Below, one piece after another: positions 19,198 through 26,320 of a DNA stretch of 45,546 nucleotides. Source of the stretch: Verrucomicrobiota bacterium (GTDB taxonomy: Bacteria > Verrucomicrobiota > Verrucomicrobiia > Limisphaerales > UBA9464); contig JANYDN010000015.1 of assembly GCA_025363585.1 (NCBI GenBank), positions 1 to 45,546 on the forward strand, in the 5' to 3' direction. Made by a program: the position numbers and the translations under genes. The notes beneath the pieces were generated by a model. It saw only the letters and a program-made list of their open reading frames with translations. It was not told where the DNA came from and did no database searches. The stretch's first letter is position 1; every line of letters begins with the position of its first letter.

Positions 19198-20360
19198 CGG
19201 TTGGGGACGGTTTGGCCGGCGTTGGGAAGACCGATGGCCATGGAATAGATCTCTTCGGTCCTGCGAGTCTGGGCATCCGCGCCGAACTCGCGCTCGACCC
19301 GGATGCGGCCCGCCGCGCCGAACTCGCGCAGCCGTGCGGGAGACGCTAGGGCTTCGGCCAACGTCGTGGCGAGTTTCGATTCGTCGCCCACCGGCACCAG
19401 CCAACCGGTTTCGCCGGGAATAAGGATGACCGCGGGTCCCACCGCCGCATAGGCCACGACCGGCACCGCCAGCGTCTGCGCCTCGGCCACCGTCAACCCG
19501 AAGTCCTCCTCCATCGCCGGGTGCACCACCAGCGAGCTTGCCGCCAACAACCCAGCGAGATCCGCATCCGGGACGAACCCGGTGAAGGTGACGCGGTCGG
19601 ACAATCCCAACCCGGCCGCAAGCTCCCGCAATTCGCGCTGGTACTCGTTTTCCTGCCCGAACAGCGAGCCCCCGACCACGATCCCGTGGATGTCCGGCGC
19701 GTTCGGAAGCGCCCGGGCCAACGCGCGCAGGAAATGGTCCTGGCCCTTGAATCGTTGCAGGCGCGCGCCGACGGTGATCCAACGCCGCGCGGGATCGATC
19801 CCGTACTTCGCCGCGAGCATCGCGCGCCCGCACTTCGCCGCCGCTGCTTCCAAAACCGCGCGGTTGACCCCCGGCCAGACCAGGCTCGTCGGCTTGCCTT
19901 GGCCCACGAAATAATCCCGTGTCCGCGGGCAATTCGCCAGCACGTGCCTCGTCGGGATCGCCAGGATCGCGCGCGTGCTCCATCCCGGTTGCTCCACCGT
20001 GTGCGTGGTCCAGACCTCGGGAATCCCCGCGAGCGCCGCGGCCGTGCCGCCATAGGCATGCGCCCGGAATCCGTTGCTGTGCAGAAGACGGATCCCGCGT
20101 TCCCGGGCGATCGAACGGACGCGAAGGATGGCAGACGCGACCTTGTGGACCTCGCGCATCCGGTGGGTCTCGAGGACGTGCACCCGGACGTCGAGATCAC
20201 GGAGCAATCCCTCGAGGGGGCCGGGGCGAAGCTGGATGACCTCGGGGCTGAAGCGCGCGCGGTCCAACACGCGCAGGCACTCCATCATGAGTGTTTCCGC
20301 CCCGCCTTTTTCGCCCACGCACGAGACCCATGCGATCGGTACCGGCGTACTCATGGGCAC
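19194..20360 (-). CDS. Glycosyltransferase family 4 protein
   Basis: 'VGARLQRFKGQDHFLRALARALP...VVGGSLFGQENEYQRELRELAAGLGLSDRVTFTGFVPDADLAGLLAASSLVVHPAMEEDFGLTVAEAQTLAVPVVAYAAVGPAVIL'. Confidence 0.92.
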   Translation of the reverse strand: MPMSTPVPIAWVSCVGEKGGAETLMMECLRVLDRARFSPEVIQLRPGPLEGLLRDLDVRVHVLETHRMREVHKVASAILRVRSIARERGIRLLHSNGFRAHAYGGTAAALAGIPEVWTTHTVEQPGWSTRAILAIPTRHVLANCPRTRDYFVGQGKPTSLVWPGVNRAVLEAAAAKCGRAMLAAKYGIDPARRWITVGARLQRFKGQDHFLRALARALPNAPDIHGIVVGGSLFGQENEYQRELRELAAGLGLSDRVTFTGFVPDADLAGLLAASSLVVHPAMEEDFGLTVAEAQTLAVPVVAYAAVGPAVILIPGETGWLVPVGDESKLATTLAEALASPARLREFGAAGRIRVEREFGADAQTRRTEEIYSMAIGLPNAGQTVPNR

Positions 20361-20382
20361 GGCGGGCGACGGAGTTGGATGC

Positions 20383-20910
20383 TCATGGCGCCGACGAGGG
20401 CCTCGCGGCGTGCGCCGGCGAAAGGGAGCGGATTTCCGCCTCGAGATATTTCTCGAGCGTCTCGAATTTCGCGCGGTTTTCCGTTTTCAGGTCCATGAGG
20501 AACCGGTGCGCCTCGAGGCAACATTCGGCCATCGCCCGCTTGTCCGTCGGCAACGCGGCCAACTCTTTCCCGTCACCCACGGACGGCGCCCGATCTTCCG
20601 AACTCGCCACCCGGACGGAGCGCAGCGCGCCGAGATTGTCGAGCAGGTCCAGGACCCGCGCGTTGGCATCCACCAACGTGAAGCGGGGCCCGTCGCCCGA
20701 CGCCAGATTGGCCACGACCCCGGAGAACATGCTGTCCATCAGCAGGCATTCGGACAGGTCGAGGTACACGTCGCGAATCCCCGAGCCCGAAAGGTTCTCG
20801 ACCGCCGACTTGAAGTCGCGGGCACGCTCCACCGCGGCCCGTCCGGCGACCTTGATCACCGCGTTCGGTCCCGCGACTGCGATGGTTATTTTGGCCGGTG
20901 GCAGCGGCAT
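20383..20910 (-). CDS. STAS-domain protein (anti-sigma antagonist-like)
   Basis: 'AVIKVAGRAAVERARDFKSAVENLSGSGIRDVYLDLSECLLMDSMFSGVVANLA...TLVDANARVLDLLDNLGALRSVRV'; start placed at MPLPPAK. Confidence 0.75.
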   Translation of the reverse strand: MPLPPAKITIAVAGPNAVIKVAGRAAVERARDFKSAVENLSGSGIRDVYLDLSECLLMDSMFSGVVANLASGDGPRFTLVDANARVLDLLDNLGALRSVRVASSEDRAPSVGDGKELAALPTDKRAMAECCLEAHRFLMDLKTENRAKFETLEKYLEAEIRSLSPAHAARPSSAP

Positions 20911-21038
20911 CGTCCCCAGAGGCTCGTTCTGCCGGGGCCACCCCGTCAAGCGTTGGTCCGGATGGACGCCCCACCGGTCGGGTCGACAAACACACGGTTG
21001 CCGGTCGGGTCCGGACGCACCATGGTCCGCCCGCGTTT

Positions 21039-22601
21039 ATGAACGAAGTGCAGCAACTCGACGAACTCCTCGACTCCCGCCGCGACCAAGCCCGGCGGCC
21101 GGTCGAGCCGTGCACGGTGGTTATTTTCGGTGCTTCGGGCGACCTGACGTCCCGGAAGCTGATTCCCGCGCTTTATCATCTCGCGCTCGAGAAGCTCCTC
21201 CCGCAGCCGTACAAGATCGTGGGCTTCGCTCGGCGCGACAAGACCGACGAGACCTGGCGCGCGGAACTGCGCGAGGCGCTCGACAAGTTTTCGCGGACCA
21301 AACCCGTCAACGACGAGGTGTGGAATGCGTTCGCGGCGAACATCCACTATTGCCTCGGCGACATGGCCGATGACGCCGCCTACCGCAAACTCGAGGCGCT
21401 CATCGCCGGTTTCCCCGACGAGAAGCTCCGCCGCAACCGGCTCTTCTATCTCGCCACCAATCCCAGCCAGTTCGCCGAGGTCACCGGGCATCTCAATGCG
21501 GTGGGCCTACTGACGCGCTCCGAGGGCAGGGACAATCCCGAGCGCATCGTCGTCGAAAAACCCTTCGGACAGGACCTGCACAGCGCCCAGCAGCTCAACG
21601 CGGAGCTGACCCGTTTCACCCACGAGAAACAGATCTTCCGCATCGACCACTATCTCGGGAAGGAGACGGTCCAAAACATCCTGACCTTCCGTTTCAGCAA
21701 CGCCATTTTCGAGCGGTTGTGGAACCGGGAGGCGATCGACCACGTGCAGATCACCGTCGGCGAGAAACTCGGCGTCGGTTCGCGCGGCGGATACTACGAG
21801 GAGGCGGGCGCCATGCGCGACATGGTGCAGAACCACGTGCTCCAGGTGCTCTCGCTGGTCGCGATGGAACCGCCGGTCTCGCTCGAGGCCGAAAATGTCC
21901 GCGACGAGAAGGTGAAGTTGCTGAAGTCGATCCGCCCAATGACCCCGGCGGAAGTCGCGGAGAACGTCGTGCGCGGCCAATATTTCGCGGGCGACGTCGA
22001 CGGCGAGTTGCGGCCGGCGTACCGAAGCGAGGTCAAGGTGAAGCCGAACTCGAACGTCGAGACGTTCGTCGCGATGCGCCTCAACATCGACAATTGGCGT
22101 TGGTCCGGCGTGCCGTTCTACCTCCGCACGGGCAAAAACCTCCCGCACAGCGCGAGCGAGGTGCGCATCCAGTTCAAGGCCGCGCCGAGCATCTTGTTCA
22201 ACGCCGGCCCGGGCCGGAACCTCGATCGCAATTCCCTGACGCTGCGGTTGCAGCCGAACGAGGGCATGACGCTGCGTTTCAACGGCAAGGTGCCCGGCGG
22301 CGCTACGGAGTTGCGCCCGGTCCGGATGAATTTCAGCTACGACACCGAGTTTGGCGCCTACACGCCCGAGGCCTACGAGCGGCTTCTCCTCGAGGCGATG
22401 GCGGCGGACGCGACGCTGTTCATCCGTCGCGACGAGGTCGAGGCGGCGTGGGGCATCGTGGACGCGATCCGCAACGCGTGGGTGGGCAAGTCACTGACGA
22501 ACCGCGAATTCTACGCCGCCGGCACGTGGGGTCCCTTCGCGGCCGACGATCTTTTGGCCCGCGACGGCCGCGAGTGGCGCAATCCGCAGCCGCAGAAGTA
22601 G
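21039..22601 (+). CDS. zwf: Glucose-6-phosphate 1-dehydrogenase
   Basis: 'VVIFGASGDLTSRKLIPALYHL', active-site 'RIDHYLGKETVQNILTFRFSN', 'VIFERLWNREAIDHVQITVGE'-type motif, 'VPFYLRTGKNL'. Confidence 0.97.
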   Translation: MNEVQQLDELLDSRRDQARRPVEPCTVVIFGASGDLTSRKLIPALYHLALEKLLPQPYKIVGFARRDKTDETWRAELREALDKFSRTKPVNDEVWNAFAANIHYCLGDMADDAAYRKLEALIAGFPDEKLRRNRLFYLATNPSQFAEVTGHLNAVGLLTRSEGRDNPERIVVEKPFGQDLHSAQQLNAELTRFTHEKQIFRIDHYLGKETVQNILTFRFSNAIFERLWNREAIDHVQITVGEKLGVGSRGGYYEEAGAMRDMVQNHVLQVLSLVAMEPPVSLEAENVRDEKVKLLKSIRPMTPAEVAENVVRGQYFAGDVDGELRPAYRSEVKVKPNSNVETFVAMRLNIDNWRWSGVPFYLRTGKNLPHSASEVRIQFKAAPSILFNAGPGRNLDRNSLTLRLQPNEGMTLRFNGKVPGGATELRPVRMNFSYDTEFGAYTPEAYERLLLEAMAADATLFIRRDEVEAAWGIVDAIRNAWVGKSLTNREFYAAGTWGPFAADDLLARDGREWRNPQPQK

Positions 22602-22619
22602 AGACTGGCCGCAGCATGG

Positions 22620-22644
22620 GTGGGTGGCGGCGGCCCGCCGCCAC
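22620..22644 (+). repeat. REP family 1 single copy next to tRNA-Leu
   Basis: gtgggtggcggcggcccgccgccac. Confidence 0.85.
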
Positions 22645-22662
22645 TTCGTCGACTCGCGGAAT

Positions 22663-22746
22663 TGGTGGGCGAGACAGGACTTGAACCTGCACGGCTTGCG
22701 CCAAGGGCTCCTAAGACCCTCGTGTCTGCCATTTCACCACTCGCCC
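22663..22746 (-). tRNA. tRNA-Leu (anticodon TAG), CCA encoded
   Basis: Reverse strand GGGCGAGTGGTGAAATGGCAGAC...AGGGTCTTAGGAGCCCT...GCAGGTTCAAGTCCTGTCTCGCCCACCA; acceptor GGGCGAG/CTCGCCC pairs; long class II variable arm. Confidence 0.93.
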
Positions 22747-22862
22747 ACGTTCCGGCACGGCCCGCCAGCCTTAGCGCGGGTGCCTCGCCGAATCAACCCT
22801 CCAACGGTCGGCCGCTCGATCAGACCGCGAAAGGAAACGCCCGGGGGGCCCACACTCAACAT

Positions 22863-22975
22863 GGATCCGCAGATGGCGCGGATGGCGCGGATGATCGCCA
22901 ACCGATCGAAGGGAAGGGTCGTAACCGAGTATCCGGCTCCGGAGAATCTGCGACATCTGCGTCATCTGCGGATCG
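22863..22975. repeat. Dispersed repeat family 4 inverted pair (GGATCCGCAGATGRCGCRGATG)
   Basis: ggatccgcagatggcgcggatggcgcggatgat ... aatctgcgacatctgcgtcatctgcggatcg. Confidence 0.75.
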
Positions 22976-23237
22976 TTTCCGACACCGAGCCGTTCCGAGG
23001 TTGCGACGCGGCGGCACGGGCTTTCCCTTTTTGGGAAGGGAAGATCCGGCGTGATTGGCGGGAATTCCAAAGACAATTCATCGAGGCGCGGGGGTCCCGG
23101 CACGAAACCGACAACGGGCGCAAGATCCGCCCGTGGATTCGGGACACAAATACTTCCCGAATTCCTTCGGAAGCATTGCGTCCCCACCGGTGCCCTGATA
23201 GTTCAGGAACGCCCACCGTAGGCTCCCGAGTCATCCC

Positions 23238-24101
23238 ATGAATCCCAAGTCCCTTCAGGTCCCCCGCGCTGCCGAGCGTCGCGGCGGTTTCACGTTGATC
23301 GAGCTGCTGGTCGTGATCGCCATCATTGCGATCCTCGCCGGCATGCTGCTCCCCGCGTTGGCGAAGGCGAAGCTCAAGGCCACCGGCATCGCGTGCATCA
23401 ACAACCAGAAACAGATGACGCTCGCCTGGCAGTTGTACTCCAGCGATTTCAACGACTACCTCGCCCCGACCGACAATTGGCGGAACGGTGCGGGCGTGGT
23501 CGTGCCGCTGACCGGCGGCGGGTACTGGGCCGGGCCCACGCCCGATCTCGCCGTCGGCATCTCGCAGGCCGTGGCCATGGAGCGCGTTGCCAAGGGCATG
23601 AGCAATGGCCCGCTCTGGAAATACTGCACCGCCATGGGCGCGTACCACTGCCCCGGCGATCTTCGGTCCAAGCTGAAGGTCGGCAAGGGCTGGGCGTGGG
23701 ACACTTATTCCAAGGCGAATGGCCTGAACGGCCTGAACGGCTGGGAATCCTCGCAGACCCCGTACGCCAAGGCCACGCAGGTGGACAATCCCACGAGCAC
23801 GTTCGTGTTCATCGAGGAGTCCGATCCGCGCAATTCCAACCTCGGCACGTGGGTGCTCAGCGTGTCTTCGCCCGGTTGGATCGACGGCTTCGCGATCTTC
23901 CATGGGATCTTCACCACCTTCGGGTACCAAGACGGGCATGCCGAGGGACACAAATGGACCGATGCCGGAACCATCAAGGCGGGGCAGGATTTCGCCGCCG
24001 GCAAATCGGATTTCGGTTGGGCTGGCGGCGGCCCGAAGAATCCCGACTTCCGCTGGGTCTGGAACAAGTACCGTTACTCGCAGTGGAAAGACCTGCCCTG
24101 A
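23238..24101 (+). CDS. Type II secretion/pilin-like prepilin-cleavage domain protein (PVC pseudopilin)
   Basis: '[32 protein letters not shown]' prepilin motif; C-terminal '[16 protein letters not shown]' typical of PVC pseudopilins. Confidence 0.93.
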   Translation: MNPKSLQVPRAAERRGGFTLIELLVVIAIIAILAGMLLPALAKAKLKATGIACINNQKQMTLAWQLYSSDFNDYLAPTDNWRNGAGVVVPLTGGGYWAGPTPDLAVGISQAVAMERVAKGMSNGPLWKYCTAMGAYHCPGDLRSKLKVGKGWAWDTYSKANGLNGLNGWESSQTPYAKATQVDNPTSTFVFIEESDPRNSNLGTWVLSVSSPGWIDGFAIFHGIFTTFGYQDGHAEGHKWTDAGTIKAGQDFAAGKSDFGWAGGGPKNPDFRWVWNKYRYSQWKDLP

Positions 24102-24128
24102 AGCCGGGTCTCCTTCCATTCGCAACAC

Positions 24129-24162
24129 GCCGCGCGACCTCGTGTCCGCGGCTTTTTCTTTT
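24129..24162 (+). terminator. Probable intrinsic terminator downstream of pseudopilin gene
   Basis: GCCGCG...CGCGGC stem followed by TTTTTCTTTT. Confidence 0.5.
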
Positions 24163-24319
24163 GCCGCGGCCGTCCCGCGTCCCGCGCCCTGATGGCCCCG
24201 AGTTCCGCCCTTCCCAAGCCCCGGCGCCTGTGGTTGCTTTGACGCGTCCCCGAATCAAAGCCTTGGCCAGGAACCTCCCGTCGGATGGTTTCGCCGCCCG
24301 GGCAGAACGCAGCCCAGCC

Positions 24320-24538
24320 ATGTCGCTTAGCCAATTGAGAACCCAACCGGAGAAGGTCGAGGTCGCCGGCGTCCAGATCAAGTGCCTCCTGTGCACCAAC
24401 GATGTGTTCCACCGGCGCAAAACCCATTTCGACACCGCGCTCAACAGCGGCCTGAGCCCGGATTGGGCCGACAGCCAGGGCTTTTGTTTGGTGTGCGCGA
24501 AATGCGGGTTCATCCATTCGTTCATGTCGATCAAGTAG
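24320..24538 (+). CDS. Small zinc-ribbon-like protein (72 aa)
   Basis: MSLSQLRTQPEKVEVAGVQIKCLLCTNDVFHRRKTHFDTALNSGLSPDWADSQGFCLVCAKCGFIHSFMSIK; CxxC ... CxxCxxCG. Confidence 0.75.
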   Translation: MSLSQLRTQPEKVEVAGVQIKCLLCTNDVFHRRKTHFDTALNSGLSPDWADSQGFCLVCAKCGFIHSFMSIK

Positions 24539-24557
24539 GCAACCTCCCCTGCCACGA

Positions 24558-25310
24558 ATGTCTGTTCCTTCGGCTTCGATCGGCCGTTGGCTTTCCGGGC
24601 GGTTCCACACGCAAGCCAACCTTTGCGTGGGCCTCGTTCCCGTCGCGTTTCTCGGAAGTCTGGTGGGCCTCTTCCTCACCTGGTGGTTGTGTTTCATGGC
24701 CGTTTATCTCGGCCTGCATGCCCTGGGAGCGGTCGCGAACATTTTTGAGGGGCACGGTGGACGCGTGCCTTACCGGTGGGTCGTCACCGGCGCTTGGACG
24801 GGGTTCGTCCTGCTGGTCGGAAGCTATTTCCGCAACGGAACGACCGGTCTCGACGAATATCCCGAGTTCGAGGACGCCGACAATTCCTGGGGAAATGCCG
24901 CGCGACTCCACGTGATCGGCGGGGGCGCCGCGGTCCTCCTGATGTTTCCCCACGCGTCGGCCCGGATGATCCTCGACATCCTCTACATCGCGCCCCGGAT
25001 GTTGCGCGGATCCTGGCTGTTGTTGCGGAGCAGCGGGCAACTGCGCGCGCAGGATGTCGAGCCCGCCGCGGAGATCCTGGCCGCCCTCGCCGCGTTGCCG
25101 GGGAAAATCGGGTGGGATGAACTGAGCCAGCGCTTCGGACATGTGCCGATGTCAGAGGTTTTCAAGGCGATGCGATGGATCCCGGGAGTGGTGTCGCTGG
25201 AGGGCGGATTGACGCTCGATGCCGATCTTCGTTCCGAATTGCGGGCGGTCATCGCGACGGGGTCGGAAGTCGGGACCGAGTCCTCGGATCCGGGCGAATT
25301 TGCGGGTTGA
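24558..25310 (+). CDS. Membrane protein of unknown function
   Basis: Hydrophobic segments 'FLGSLVGLFLTWWLCFMAVYLGLHALGAVANIF' and 'WVVTGAWTGFVLLVGSYF'; soluble C-terminal region. Confidence 0.7.
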   Translation: MSVPSASIGRWLSGRFHTQANLCVGLVPVAFLGSLVGLFLTWWLCFMAVYLGLHALGAVANIFEGHGGRVPYRWVVTGAWTGFVLLVGSYFRNGTTGLDEYPEFEDADNSWGNAARLHVIGGGAAVLLMFPHASARMILDILYIAPRMLRGSWLLLRSSGQLRAQDVEPAAEILAALAALPGKIGWDELSQRFGHVPMSEVFKAMRWIPGVVSLEGGLTLDADLRSELRAVIATGSEVGTESSDPGEFAG

Positions 25311-25344
25311 ACATGGCCGGACTGCGGGGAGTCTGGTGCCCATC

Positions 25345-26223
25345 ATGAATCGTCCGGCTTTCGCGATCCGTCATGCCATTGCCCTCGCGTTTTGTGTCGC
25401 GGGATTCATGGCGTCGGTCACCGCGGCGGTTCCGGTCATCGACGATGCCGCGATGTGGCAAAAGTTCGCGGATGCCATCGGCGAGGGTTCGTTCGATCCG
25501 GGCAACATTCGTTCCGCCGCGCTCCGCGAACGGTTGTCGAATCCCTCTCGCTCGCCGGTCCGTCTCGCCCGTGCCGGCCGGCGCGAGCTCGACGCCGACG
25601 CGGTCTACTCGAGGGACGTGGCATCCGTCGTCGCCATTGCCTCGGTTTACAAATGCGACAAATGCACGCGCTGGCACACGGCCGGCACCGCCAGTGGCTG
25701 GGTGGTCGGCGACCGCGGCGAGATCGTCTCGAACTACCACGTGTTCGACGACGCCCGCGGCACCAACCTCGTCGCGACCGGCGTCATGACGCGCGACGGG
25801 CATGCCTATCCCGTGCACGAGGTCGTGTGGGTGGACCGCGCGCGGGACATCGCCGTCGTCCGTGTCGAGACCCTGCATCTCATGCCGCTCGCGTTGGAAC
25901 GCGACGAGCCGGTGGGACGCCGGGTGGCCGTCATCGCGCATCCGGGAGGGGATCTCTTCACGTTCACGCAGGGACACGTGGCACGCTACATGAAGCGCGC
26001 GGTGGAACCGGGCGCCGCGCCCGTCGAATGGATGTGCGTGACCGCGGACTACGCCGTCGGCTCGAGCGGCGGTCCCATCCTCAACTCGCGGGGTTCCGTC
26101 GTGGGCATGGTGGCGCGCACGCATACCATCGCGGCGGACCCGCACAACGGGGCCACGACGCAGATGGTGGTGAAAATGGGCGTCCCGTCCTCGGCGATCC
26201 TCGACGTCCTAGGCGGCAAGTAA
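25345..26223 (+). CDS. Secreted trypsin-like serine protease (S1/HtrA-like, no obvious PDZ)
   Basis: Signal peptide; catalytic-triad context 'IVSNYHVF', 'RDIAVVRVE', 'AVGSSGGPILNSRGSVVGMV'. Confidence 0.88.
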   Translation: MNRPAFAIRHAIALAFCVAGFMASVTAAVPVIDDAAMWQKFADAIGEGSFDPGNIRSAALRERLSNPSRSPVRLARAGRRELDADAVYSRDVASVVAIASVYKCDKCTRWHTAGTASGWVVGDRGEIVSNYHVFDDARGTNLVATGVMTRDGHAYPVHEVVWVDRARDIAVVRVETLHLMPLALERDEPVGRRVAVIAHPGGDLFTFTQGHVARYMKRAVEPGAAPVEWMCVTADYAVGSSGGPILNSRGSVVGMVARTHTIAADPHNGATTQMVVKMGVPSSAILDVLGGK

Positions 26224-26320
26224 GCCGTGGCGTCCGCTCACCGCGGCCTTCGCAAAGGTTCGTGCGGTACTTTCCTTTGGCAGTGTCGCGCGGGCTCCGT
26301 TATAAGCTCCGCCCGCGCGT

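Noticed and set aside
17413-19248. 611-aa plus-strand ORF opposite the O-antigen ligase gene
   Set aside because: His/Arg/Asp-rich, no domain; opposite strand has a credible polytopic membrane protein.
19198-19983. N-terminal extension of the 822-aa ligase ORF
   Set aside because: The extension overlaps the GT4 gene in another frame and is Arg/Gly-rich; the real start is likely at 19197 within the ATGA overlap.
22771-23187. 138-aa minus-strand ORF containing 'DPQMTQMSQILRS'
   Set aside because: Derived from the family 4 inverted repeat and adjacent non-coding DNA; no protein family features.
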